Positions 27,956 through 36,686 of a stretch of 64,000 bases of DNA are shown in pieces (position 1 is the first letter of the stretch; every line of letters starts with the position of its first letter). The DNA comes from Flavobacterium quisquiliarum. GTDB taxonomy: Bacteria; Bacteroidota; Bacteroidia; Flavobacteriales; Flavobacteriaceae. Where the stretch lies: positions 431,164 through 495,163 of the forward strand of contig NZ_WWEM01000020.1 of the NCBI RefSeq assembly GCF_019308285.1, given 5' to 3'. The position numbers and the translations under genes were made by a program. Below the pieces are notes generated by a model. That model was not told the DNA's origin, did not search any database, and saw only the letters and a list, made by a program, of their open reading frames with translations.

Positions 27956-30124
27956 ATGTCAAACAAAAATATATTTTACAACCTTATACTCCTAGTTTTT
28001 ACCTTACAAGTCATTGCTCAAAAAAAAGTTGAAGCGAGTAATTTATCAACTGGAAATCCAATATTACCTGGATATTACGCAGATCCAACTATTAAAAAAT
28101 TTGGAGACATTTATTATATCTATGTCACGACCGATAATGAAATGCTGGCTTCTGGAGCTCCAACGGTTTGGTACAGTAAAGATTTAAAAAACTGGTACAA
28201 TTATACTATGGAAATTCCGTCTTTTACGGCAAAACCCATTACCAATTTTTGGGCGCCGGATATTGTGGTTGGAAATGATGGTAAGTATTATTTGTATTTT
28301 GGAAACTGTGAAATTGGCTGTAATATTTACGGTTATGTTTCGGATACGCCAGTCGGGCCTTGGAAAAAACTCAATGAAAATGACGTGCCCGTTATTTCAA
28401 ATGGATATCCAAGAGAAGGTTTTCCATCTTTAGATGCACAATTTTTCAGAGATACCGACGGTAAAATATACAGTTATTGGGGAACTTGGGTGCATTATAA
28501 TGGCGGATATGCCGTTGGAGAATTGAACAGTGCTACGATGAAGGATATGATGAATTCTAAAAATATTCCTTTAAGTCAGACTCCTGAACCTTTTGAAGCG
28601 GCCTACATGATGAAAAAAGGAAACAAATACATTTTGATGTATTCCGGAGCTTCTTGTCATGATGAAACTTATAATGTACGTTATTCTTACTCAGATTCTC
28701 CTTACGGGCCTTTTAAGGAAGGACTTAACAATCCGATTTTGAGTACGAACGAAGATAAAACGACTCATGGCCCAGGACATCATTCTGTGTTAGAAGACGG
28801 AAATGATTATTACATTGTGTATCATAAACATGATTATCCAATGACACGCGGTGGTTTGGCAAGACAAGTCTGTATCGATAAAATGATTTTCGAAAATGAT
28901 TCTACAATCAAAAAAGTAATTCCGACTTCAAATGGTATTAGAGAAATTGTGAAATCAAATGTACCTGAAAATATAGCTTTAAATGCTCGCACTACCGCAT
29001 CATCTTATTATCATTTACAATCGTTAGAACACAATTACGAATATAAGCCTGATTTTGCTACAGATGATAATAATGCGACTATGTGGAAAGCTGGAAGTAA
29101 TGCACTTCCACAGGATTTAACTGTAGATTTAGGAAGTGTAAAACCAATAAAAAGGGTCATGACCCAATTTGAATTTGCCAGTTATTATTATCAATACACT
29201 TTAGAATATTCGACAGATGGAAAAAATTGGCAGTTGTATGCTGATAAATCAAAAAATCGTACTTCGGGAAGCCCAATGATTGATGATAAAAATGTTACAG
29301 CACGTTTCTTGAAACTAAAAGTTTTAGGGACAGAAAAAACGGGGCTTTGTGCGGCAGTCTGGAACATAAAAGTATACAGCGAATTATTTGAACTTCCTTT
29401 ACCATTAGAAAATAAAAAATCAAATACAGAACCAGCAGCTGTAAGTTCACATAAAATGTTGATCGATATTGATGTAACTAATGAAAAATACGGAAATTCA
29501 TTTAAAAGTCTGCCTAATAAAGGTTCTTTAGGAGGTGTGTTTACAAAAACTGGAGATGTAAAGATTTCTTGGGATAAAGAGGATAAAATTAAGGCACTTG
29601 AGTTTGTAAATGGCGCTTTAATATTAGACAAACCCGTTCCTAAAACTCTGGCTTGGAATGGTTCGTATTCTGTGGCAGTCTGGGTAAAAAATCCAGAAGT
29701 AGCCAAAGAAGGAGAGTTTCTGGCCTCATGGTGCGATCGTTCTGAATATAATTTAGCCAATTCGTTTAATGCATTGGCTTACAATAGCGGACATTATGGT
29801 GCGGCGCCACATTTGGACGGTCATTTTGATATGAAATACAACAAAGTCCCAGAACAAAATAAATGGCATCATATTGTTTTGACTTTTGATGGAGTGGTAG
29901 AGAAAATTTATGTTGACGGAGTACTTGATAACTCTCAAAATATGATGTTGTCATCGGCTATAAAAAAGGCAAAAATTATAATTGGCGCTTCAGATATTGG
30001 GGAGAATTACTCTGGTTTTATGGCATCTTTAAAAATGTATGATTATGGTTTGACTAAAGATGAAATACTAAATCTAATGAAACAAACTGCTCCTAAAGCA
30101 ACAAAAGGACCTTCAAATAAATAG
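27956..30124 (+). CDS. GH43 enzyme with F5/8C and LamG carbohydrate-binding modules
   Basis: This 722-residue exported protein has a signal peptide (ends VIAQ), a GH43 propeller (about 30-330), a discoidin/F5/8C-like module (about 337-476, starting ENIALNARTTASS) and a C-terminal laminin-G-like module (about 500-715, with W-N-G-S-Y-S-V-A-V-W-V-K). Catalytic candidates are base Asp43 in GYYADPTI, Asp160 in PSLDAQFF and acid Glu214 in EPFEAAYMM. It differs clearly from the GH43 at 13338 and probably belongs to another subfamily, suited to arabinofuranose or galactose side chains. Two appended binding modules suggest action on polymeric wall material. It is 37 bases from GH42 and 19 bases from GH97. 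Confidence 0.88.
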   Translation: MSNKNIFYNLILLVFTLQVIAQKKVEASNLSTGNPILPGYYADPTIKKFGDIYYIYVTTDNEMLASGAPTVWYSKDLKNWYNYTMEIPSFTAKPITNFWAPDIVVGNDGKYYLYFGNCEIGCNIYGYVSDTPVGPWKKLNENDVPVISNGYPREGFPSLDAQFFRDTDGKIYSYWGTWVHYNGGYAVGELNSATMKDMMNSKNIPLSQTPEPFEAAYMMKKGNKYILMYSGASCHDETYNVRYSYSDSPYGPFKEGLNNPILSTNEDKTTHGPGHHSVLEDGNDYYIVYHKHDYPMTRGGLARQVCIDKMIFENDSTIKKVIPTSNGIREIVKSNVPENIALNARTTASSYYHLQSLEHNYEYKPDFATDDNNATMWKAGSNALPQDLTVDLGSVKPIKRVMTQFEFASYYYQYTLEYSTDGKNWQLYADKSKNRTSGSPMIDDKNVTARFLKLKVLGTEKTGLCAAVWNIKVYSELFELPLPLENKKSNTEPAAVSSHKMLIDIDVTNEKYGNSFKSLPNKGSLGGVFTKTGDVKISWDKEDKIKALEFVNGALILDKPVPKTLAWNGSYSVAVWVKNPEVAKEGEFLASWCDRSEYNLANSFNALAYNSGHYGAAPHLDGHFDMKYNKVPEQNKWHHIVLTFDGVVEKIYVDGVLDNSQNMMLSSAIKKAKIIIGASDIGENYSGFMASLKMYDYGLTKDEILNLMKQTAPKATKGPSNK

Positions 30125-30143
30125 TTAAAAAATACCACTCAAA

Positions 30144-32102
30144 ATGAAAAATGGATTACTGATTTTATGCGGTTTGTTACTATCCGCTTACCAAGTTTCT
30201 GCTCAAACTTATGAGGTTAAATCTCCTGATGGGCGTATTCAGATAAAAGTGAATAATTCTAATAAAATTTCCTGGTCGGCATCATTAAATGGCAATTTGA
30301 TTATTGAGAATGCAGAAGCAGGAATGGATTTTTCGTCTAAAACTAATTTTGGATTAAATCCGAAGGTTAAAAAACAAACGGTTAAAAGTGTATCTCAAAA
30401 TATACATGCCATAGTACCAATTAAAGAAAGCGAAATAAAAGATGAATACACAGAACTTTCGATTACTTATCAGGGAAATTATAGACTTAATTTCCGTGCC
30501 TATAATGACGGAGTGGCTTATCAGTTTGTAGATGAGGCCAAAGAAAAACGAAATGTAGTTTCAGAGAAAGTTTCGTTATCATTTCCTAACGGTTCACGTT
30601 CTTTATTTCCGCAAGAAGAATCGATGTATTCTCATAACGAACGTTTGTATTTGGATAAATCTTTAAATGAGATTGCGTCAAAGGATTTTTGCAGTCTTCC
30701 TGTTTTGTTTACGACTCCAAAAGCCAAGGTTTTGTTTACAGAAACTGCTCTTCATGATTATCCTGGATTGTTTTTGAAAGGTAACGGAAATGCCACTTTA
30801 AATGCTATATTTCCAAAATACGTTTTAGAAGCAGTGGATAAGGATGGAAAATCAGATCGTGTACAAACCATTACAAAAGAAGCTGATTATATTGCCAAAA
30901 CAAGCGGAAACAGAGCTTTTCCTTGGCGTGTATTTATTATCGGTGATGACGATCGTACTTTGGTATCAAGCAATTTGTCTTACCAGCTTGCAGCACCAAA
31001 TGCACTTAAAAATACCGATTGGATCAAACCGGGAAAAGTAGCTTGGGATTGGTACAACGATAATAATATTTACGGTGTTGATTTCAAAGCAGGGTTAAAT
31101 ACCGAAACGTATAAATATTTTATAGATTTCGCTGCAGCGAATAAAGTAGAATATGTAATTCTTGACGAAGGCTGGACAAAATCGACTACCAACATTCTTG
31201 ATTTTAATCCCGCAATGGATGTTAAAGAATTGATTCGATACGGAAAAGAAAAAGGAGTCGGGATCATTCTTTGGGTACTTTGGAAACCATTAGACCAAAA
31301 TTTATTGCAAATTCTGGAAACTTACAAAAGTTGGGGTGCAAAAGGAATTAAAATTGATTATATGCAGCGTAACGACCAATATATGGTCAATTCGTATGAG
31401 CAGATTGCCAGAGAATGTGCCAAACTAGAATTGTTAGTAGATTTTCACGGAGCATTTAAACCCGCAGGTTTACACCGAATGTATCCAAATGTTTTAAATT
31501 ATGAAGGAGTAAGAGGGAACGAAAACAATAAATGGAGCGAAGATATTACACCAGAACATACAGTAACGATTCCGTTTATTAGAATGGCAGCAGGCCCAAT
31601 GGATTTTACACCGGGTTCAATGATTAACAAACAGCCTAAAAACTTTGCCATTAGTTTTAATAATCCAATGACAATGGGAACTCGAGGGCATCAGGTGGCG
31701 ATGTATGTGGTTTATGAAGCGCCTTTGCAGATGATGTGTGAATCGCCATCAACATATTACAAAGAACAAGAAACAGTTGATTTTATCACTCAAATTCCAA
31801 CAGTTTGGGATAAAACAGTTGTACTTCATGGTTCTGTTGGGAATTATATTGTGGTGGCAAGAAAAAAAGGCGATAAATGGTTTATCGGTGGAATGACAGA
31901 TGCAGATGCCAGAGCATTGCCAATAGATCTTTCTTTCCTGGGAGAAGGAAATTTTTCGATGGAAGTATTTGCCGATGGAATCAATGCGGAAGCATTCGCT
32001 CAAGATTATAAAAAAGAAACTATAGCGGTTAATAAGAATACTAAAGTAACAGCTAAAATGGCTTCCGGAGGAGGCTGGTCGGCAATTATTACAAAAAAGT
32101 AA
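30144..32102 (+). CDS. GH97, probably retaining alpha-galactosidase type
   Basis: This 652-residue exported protein has a signal peptide (ends VSAQ), an N-terminal beta-super-sandwich (about 22-285), a TIM barrel (about 290-550) and a C-terminal beta domain. GH97 hallmarks include YRLNFRAYNDGVAYQF, WDWYNDNNIYG, LDEGWTKS and TMGTRGHQVAMYVVYEAPLQ. GH97 contains inverting alpha-glucosidases (SusB) and retaining alpha-galactosidases. The retaining group has an Asp nucleophile where SusB-type enzymes lack a carboxylate; here Asp405 in KGIKIDYMQRNDQ fills that place, favouring alpha-galactosidase. That reading is from memory of the family and would fit galactose-decorated pectin. It is tightly spaced in the operon. 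Confidence 0.88.
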   Translation: MKNGLLILCGLLLSAYQVSAQTYEVKSPDGRIQIKVNNSNKISWSASLNGNLIIENAEAGMDFSSKTNFGLNPKVKKQTVKSVSQNIHAIVPIKESEIKDEYTELSITYQGNYRLNFRAYNDGVAYQFVDEAKEKRNVVSEKVSLSFPNGSRSLFPQEESMYSHNERLYLDKSLNEIASKDFCSLPVLFTTPKAKVLFTETALHDYPGLFLKGNGNATLNAIFPKYVLEAVDKDGKSDRVQTITKEADYIAKTSGNRAFPWRVFIIGDDDRTLVSSNLSYQLAAPNALKNTDWIKPGKVAWDWYNDNNIYGVDFKAGLNTETYKYFIDFAAANKVEYVILDEGWTKSTTNILDFNPAMDVKELIRYGKEKGVGIILWVLWKPLDQNLLQILETYKSWGAKGIKIDYMQRNDQYMVNSYEQIARECAKLELLVDFHGAFKPAGLHRMYPNVLNYEGVRGNENNKWSEDITPEHTVTIPFIRMAAGPMDFTPGSMINKQPKNFAISFNNPMTMGTRGHQVAMYVVYEAPLQMMCESPSTYYKEQETVDFITQIPTVWDKTVVLHGSVGNYIVVARKKGDKWFIGGMTDADARALPIDLSFLGEGNFSMEVFADGINAEAFAQDYKKETIAVNKNTKVTAKMASGGGWSAIITKK

Positions 32103-32108
32103 TGACCA

Positions 32109-33404
32109 ATGAATAAGGCAATCAAAATTCCTGCTTTTCTCTTTTTATCATTTGTTGGTATAATGAATGCGCAAGAAAAAGTTTTGGCTAAGGAAAGATA
32201 TATTCCTGCGAAAATTTGGATGGTTCCAGAACATAATAATTATGATTTTCTTGATAGTGATTACAGTTACAGCCGAATGATAGAATCGGATAATATTGTG
32301 ATGTTCTGGCATAAAGAATATGGAAATGATCCAACATTAAATGCAGATCTTAAAAAACGTTTCGATCCCAAAAAAGCAATCGAAGAATGTGAACGATTTT
32401 ATCAGTTTTATGTAAATGATTTGAAATTGGTGCAAAAGGGACATTCCGTAAGTGATCAATACAAATTACTAATATTTGTTTTTGGAGGAAGTGAAAACAC
32501 AGCTTTTGGAGGTGGAGAAGAGGATAAAGTGGGCATTTTATGGACTCCAGCTGTCCGAATAAATGCAGTTCCTTACGGAGCATTGGCGCACGAAATTGGG
32601 CATTCATTCCAATACATGAGTCATGCCGACAGCAAGACTGGACCATCTGGGCCTGTAATGGAAATGTCTGCTCAATATATGCTCTGGCAGGTTTATCCGG
32701 AATGGATGACTTTTGAAAACTATCATCTTAAAGATTTTTTAAAAGGAACGCATTACGCTTTTCTTCATCCTGCCAATATGTATCATTCTCCTTATGTCTT
32801 GGAATATTGGTCTGAGAAACATGGTATTGATTTTTGGGGAAGACTCAGCAGATCAACTAAAGAAGGAGAAGATGTTGTATTGACTTATAAAAGAATTAAT
32901 ACTATTTCTCAAGAACAGTTTAATGACGAAATATTTGATGCAAGCCGAAAGTTTATAACCTGGGATTTAAAAAGGGTTGAAGAAGCAGCAAAACCTTATC
33001 GAAATTTACATTTTTCAAAATTGAATGCAATTGAAGAAGGCTGGTATCAAATAGATTCAACAAATTGCCCTCAGGATTATGGTTATAACGGAATTAAATT
33101 AAACGTTCCGTCTGCTGGAACAAAAGTTAAATTAAAATTTAAAGGTTTAGCCGATTCTAAAGAAAATGCAGGCTGGCGTTACGGATTTGTTGCATCGTTA
33201 AAAGATGGTAAAAGAGTGTATAGCAATGCTTTTAAAGACAATGAAAAAGAAATCGAATTTAAAGTTCCCACTAACACGGAGTATTTATGGTTGGTTGTAA
33301 GCGCTGCTCCAAAAGTGCATGAAAAGCATTCTTGGGAAAATGAGAAAGAAACTTACAGAAGTTTTCCATATAAAGTACAATTCAAAAACACAAAACCACT
33401 TTAA
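32109..33404 (+). CDS. Exported HEIGH zincin-like protein, DUF6055-like
   Basis: This 431-residue protein has a signal peptide ending IMNAQ. The middle holds a zinc-protease-type motif HEIGH at 161-165 (ALAHEIGHSFQYM) followed by a Glu-containing helix (GPVMEMSAQYMLW), which could supply a third ligand. The C-terminal part (about 310-425) is a beta-sandwich (IKLNVPSAGTKVKLKFKG). The pattern recalls DUF6055. It is the last gene of the GH127-led operon, only 6 bases after GH97, so a peptidase-like protein is embedded in a glycosidase operon. It might cleave the protein part of a glycoprotein substrate or be a non-proteolytic member; the sequence does not tell. The convergent neighbour carries a similar layout with HEGIH. 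Confidence 0.7.
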   Translation: MNKAIKIPAFLFLSFVGIMNAQEKVLAKERYIPAKIWMVPEHNNYDFLDSDYSYSRMIESDNIVMFWHKEYGNDPTLNADLKKRFDPKKAIEECERFYQFYVNDLKLVQKGHSVSDQYKLLIFVFGGSENTAFGGGEEDKVGILWTPAVRINAVPYGALAHEIGHSFQYMSHADSKTGPSGPVMEMSAQYMLWQVYPEWMTFENYHLKDFLKGTHYAFLHPANMYHSPYVLEYWSEKHGIDFWGRLSRSTKEGEDVVLTYKRINTISQEQFNDEIFDASRKFITWDLKRVEEAAKPYRNLHFSKLNAIEEGWYQIDSTNCPQDYGYNGIKLNVPSAGTKVKLKFKGLADSKENAGWRYGFVASLKDGKRVYSNAFKDNEKEIEFKVPTNTEYLWLVVSAAPKVHEKHSWENEKETYRSFPYKVQFKNTKPL

Positions 33405-33451
33405 TTATATTTTTTACTCATAATCTTTTATTAGAGTAAATGCCTTTTTTG

Positions 33452-33531
33452 TTGCCACGAATCACACCAATTTTCACAAATCATTGAGCTTTAAAAAAAC
33501 AATTTGTGGAAATTCGTGGAATTTGTGGCAA
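33452..33531. repeat. Intergenic palindromic repeat, copy A
   Basis: Ends are inverted (TTGCCAC at 33452 with GTGGCAA ending 33531), and the arms carry CACGAAT..CACAAAT against ATTTGTG..ATTCGTG. The centre is an AT-rich ATTGAGCTTTAAAA loop. A near copy is at 33659-33734. Confidence 0.75.
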
Positions 33532-33559
33532 ACCTTAGTGGCAACGAATTATTTTTTCC

Positions 33560-33624
33560 GCCACGAATTCACGAATAAATACAAATCGTTGCATTTAAAA
33601 AATTAAAAATTCGTGTAATTGGTG
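33560..33624. repeat. Intergenic palindromic repeat, copy B (diverged)
   Basis: It starts CCACGAATTCACGAAT and ends ATTCGTGTAATTGGTG, an imperfect inverted arrangement of the same words as copies A and C. Confidence 0.6.
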
Positions 33625-33658
33625 ACAGACCTTAGCGTCAATGGTTTATTTTTTTTCC

Positions 33659-33734
33659 GCCACGAATTACACCAATTTTCACAAATCATTGAGTTTAAAA
33701 AAAGCAATTTGTGAAAATTTGTGAAATTTGTGGT
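33659..33734. repeat. Intergenic palindromic repeat, copy C
   Basis: It is close to copy A, sharing ACACCAATTTTCACAAATC and an ATTGAGTTTAAAA loop, with inverted end GAAATTTGTGG. Three related palindromes are thus packed in about 285 bases between the convergent genes ending at 33404 and 33844. A half-unit (ATCTGTGCAATCAGTGGC) follows near 33768. Confidence 0.75.
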
Positions 33735-33785
33735 AAAATTTATAAACAAAGTATTTAATCTTTTTTAATCTGTGCAATCAGTGGC

Positions 33786-33820
33786 AAAAAAAACTACATC
33801 TTCCAAACGAAAGATGTAGT
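33786..33820 (-). terminator. Intrinsic terminator of the HEGIH/T9SS gene
   Basis: A perfect 10-bp stem, ACTACATCTT (33793-33802) with AAGATGTAGT (33811-33820), has an 8-base loop. The A-run 33786-33793 on the plus strand gives a U-run after the hairpin in leftward transcription, 24 bases past the stop of the minus-strand gene. Confidence 0.9.
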
Positions 33821-33843
33821 CTGTAATGAGTAATGAAATGGTA

Positions 33844-36456
33844 TTATTTTATAATAATCTTTTTAGTCTGTTTGAAATTCTGTGATTGAATCGTTACAAA
33901 ATAAATTCCTTTTGATAGGTTACCTGTATAATATTGTTCTTCCAGATTGTAGTTTTTATTTTCAAAAACTAATTGTCCAGTGCTGTTGGTTATTTTTAAA
34001 TTATAAGTTCCAGTATTTTCATTTGAAACTTTAATGTTAACCATAGAGGCATTATCGGTAGGATTTGGATAAATCAAAAAGTGAGAAGATGAATTGGAGA
34101 AATTGGCTACAGAAAGGTTATCACTTATCGTAGCTTTCCAGTCCCACCAATTTTTATCTACGCTGGCAGTTCTAACGGCTCCATCTTCCAGTTTAATTTT
34201 ATAGTTAAACTTCTTTTTGCGAGTGTCGTTATTTTCAAAAACATAGTCAGAATTACAAATTACGGCGAATATCACACCATTGGCAGGAACGCCCTGAGAA
34301 AAAGAAATAGTACAGTCGCCTGCATAAACAGGTTGTGTGTAAACCGTTTTTCCTTCTTTGGTACGATAACACAATTGAATCGACATATTTTCTCCTAAAG
34401 GCTCAAAAAACACGGTAGCTTGATTTCCTTGTACATGAATTGGAATAAAATTAGCTCCAGACCAGCCAGGAAGTGTCTTTTCTTGCGGAATTAAATAACC
34501 GTTTTCATCTTCAGTAGTTATAGCATAAGGTGTTGCTTTCCATTTTTCTACATTGATAAGAGCGGGTTGTTCTGGGCCTAATTCACGTCCCATATTATTG
34601 CGGTACAAATTTAAAATAGGCTGTTCAAATTTTCCGAAATCAGACAATGCTAATCTGGCTCTGTATTCTTGAACCATCTTTCTTGTTTTATCTTCGCCTA
34701 AACCATTTACAGTGCCATTACCATTTGCAATACCTTCTAATACACGTCCTTCGCAATAATTCCATACCCAAGGCAAACTTTTTTCGCCTACAATTTCTCC
34801 TAAAAAGGTTGGAAATACAGAGCTGTACTGAACTCCTCCAATAATATCTCGGGTTAATCTCAACGTAACTCCTTCAGAATTTTGAACTCCAGAATCTACA
34901 CCTTCAGCAGATGGCCCTCCAAATGTGCCATCCTGAAGCCATCCGCTATAACATTCAATCGGAATAAAAGGTGCAATGACAGAACCCGCACTTAGCCATC
35001 CTAGATCTACATTACTATAGTCTGTACTTCCTGTTTTTTTGATATCTAACACAGTCTGCAACCAAACATTTGAACCTTCATGAAACCAAGCCGATTTTCT
35101 ACAACCCGGCAATGAAGCATAAATGGCATGAATACCTTCATGAACACAAGCTCCTGTTTGATACTGAGCGTCTGGAAAAGTGGTATTTGGGTCAAAACTC
35201 GCAACCGGATAATAGGACAGAAGAACCATTGGCCAGCTTTCTCCATCGGGAGTGCCAACGCCGCTCTGCCATCCGCCTAAATCGGTATTTGAAGCGGTAT
35301 CGGTACACAAACCAGAACCAAATAAATATACTGAACTGCGATAACCTGCTCTGTATAATTTATCTGGCGGCCAGCCCATATTATCTCTTAAAAAAGTAAA
35401 ATCACTGTCTAAACGTTTTAACATTAAATCGACAGCGGCATCTGTTACTAAAGAGTTAGCATTTGGCCCTTGTACAAAAGTCCATGAACCCACATTAGTC
35501 GATTTAACGCCATTACAACCGCTGTAATTGGGATAATCTTCTTCTAAGTTTTTTGTTGGTTTTGGAAAATCAGGATAGTCGCTTTTAAAATCATAATGAA
35601 GTGTTGTGCCATAACCTGCCCATGTTGTGAAATCACTGTTGTTTTCTTTTACAGTTAAATAAAATGATAAAGCACTTTCTGTCCCGCAGTCATTAATGTA
35701 TAAAAAACGATACGTTCCGGAATTCTCCACTTGTAAATTCGAAAGTGTAATGTTCTGGCTGGTCGATGTGAAATTATTTGGCCCAGTCCATTTCATTTTT
35801 CCTCCAGTTGGATTATTGGCAATAGAAGCTAAAAACTGCACATTATCTGTTGGAGAAACAACGGCATAATTAAGGCTTTTTTCGGTTCCATTATTCACTT
35901 TAAGAGAAGCGGTTACTACGGTAGGATCACATTGAGTGGTTTCTACACCAAAAGCCTGAAATTCAACCACGCCGGTTGCGGTATTACTTTTAAAATAAAC
36001 CCTCAGTTTTTTGGTCTTAAAATTTAAATTTCCAAGCGTATTAAATTGATTTAAAGCCAATCCTACAGAACCACCATTAATCCATTCAAGTCCATCCCAG
36101 TAGCTAATGTAAGCATCCGTAGGTTGAGAGATACCTCCAAAATCGGTAAACCAGTAAAGCGCCACAGAATTGATTTGATGAGCAAAATCCCAGTCATATT
36201 GTACCCAGTTATAGGTGTTGTAATTCGCATCGCCATCCCAGTTTCCATAAACAGGATTTGTTCTGTCATCAGAACTAATAGGCGTAAAACCATCGTTTAC
36301 AGCCGCTAGACTTTCCCAAGGCGATACATGAGAAGTACTAACTTTTGTAGAACTCAGCCTGGCTAAATTCGTTTGAGCATTTAAATTTTCTGCCGCTAAC
36401 ACAAAAAGAGTAAGAAGAAGAAAAGATAAAAATCGGGGTAGTTTTTTTTCTTTCAT
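33844..36456 (-). CDS. T9SS-secreted HEGIH zincin-like protein with F5/8C-like and Ig-like modules
   Basis: This 870-residue secreted protein has a signal peptide (ends NLNAQ), an N-terminal discoidin-like module (about 29-172, NLARLSSTKVSTSHVSPWESL), an Ig-like segment (about 180-270) and a large domain with HEGIH at 439-443 (ACVHEGIHAIYA). A second nearby HEG (SAWFHEGSNVW) could complete a metal site. A beta-sandwich follows, then a type A T9SS sorting domain at about 790-870 (YPNPTDNAS ... GIYFVTIQSQNFKQTKKIIIK). It should be released or anchored outside the cell. It is a single-gene unit convergent with the DUF6055-like gene, which has a similar zincin-then-sandwich layout. Metallopeptidase activity is plausible but not proven by the motif alone. 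Confidence 0.8.
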   Translation of the reverse strand: MKEKKLPRFLSFLLLTLFVLAAENLNAQTNLARLSSTKVSTSHVSPWESLAAVNDGFTPISSDDRTNPVYGNWDGDANYNTYNWVQYDWDFAHQINSVALYWFTDFGGISQPTDAYISYWDGLEWINGGSVGLALNQFNTLGNLNFKTKKLRVYFKSNTATGVVEFQAFGVETTQCDPTVVTASLKVNNGTEKSLNYAVVSPTDNVQFLASIANNPTGGKMKWTGPNNFTSTSQNITLSNLQVENSGTYRFLYINDCGTESALSFYLTVKENNSDFTTWAGYGTTLHYDFKSDYPDFPKPTKNLEEDYPNYSGCNGVKSTNVGSWTFVQGPNANSLVTDAAVDLMLKRLDSDFTFLRDNMGWPPDKLYRAGYRSSVYLFGSGLCTDTASNTDLGGWQSGVGTPDGESWPMVLLSYYPVASFDPNTTFPDAQYQTGACVHEGIHAIYASLPGCRKSAWFHEGSNVWLQTVLDIKKTGSTDYSNVDLGWLSAGSVIAPFIPIECYSGWLQDGTFGGPSAEGVDSGVQNSEGVTLRLTRDIIGGVQYSSVFPTFLGEIVGEKSLPWVWNYCEGRVLEGIANGNGTVNGLGEDKTRKMVQEYRARLALSDFGKFEQPILNLYRNNMGRELGPEQPALINVEKWKATPYAITTEDENGYLIPQEKTLPGWSGANFIPIHVQGNQATVFFEPLGENMSIQLCYRTKEGKTVYTQPVYAGDCTISFSQGVPANGVIFAVICNSDYVFENNDTRKKKFNYKIKLEDGAVRTASVDKNWWDWKATISDNLSVANFSNSSSHFLIYPNPTDNASMVNIKVSNENTGTYNLKITNSTGQLVFENKNYNLEEQYYTGNLSKGIYFVTIQSQNFKQTKKIIIK

Positions 36457-36610
36457 AAGGTTTGTTTTGGTTGTTAATTGTCTTAAAATAAGTTTGAATG
36501 GTTAAAATGTAATCTTATTCCTTACCTACTAAATTAAACCAGTCCTTGTGAAATTATATGTACTTAATTATCTGATAATTAGTAAAAGTTAATCAGTATT
36601 TACTTTCGAT

Positions 36611-36642
36611 AAAAAAAGCCGTCTCAGATTGTGAGACGGCTT
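36611..36642 (-). terminator. Intrinsic terminator of the M1-S9-aminopeptidase operon
   Basis: The stem AAGCCGTCTCA (36616-36626) pairs with TGAGACGGCTT (36632-36642) around a 5-base loop. The plus-strand A-run at 36611-36617 gives a U-run in leftward transcription, 45 bases after the aminopeptidase stop. Confidence 0.9.
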
Positions 36643-36686
36643 CATTGATTTTTAGGTAATCAGCCAGGAAAAACTATTTTATAAAT

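Noticed and set aside
29191..29760. 189-codon open frame on the minus strand
   Set aside because: It lies wholly antisense to the GH43-F5/8C-LamG gene, has no signal or domain, and mirrors that gene's codon pattern.
33452..33734. CRISPR array
   Set aside because: The units are palindromes with unequal spacing, the intervening DNA is not spacer-like, and no cas genes are nearby.
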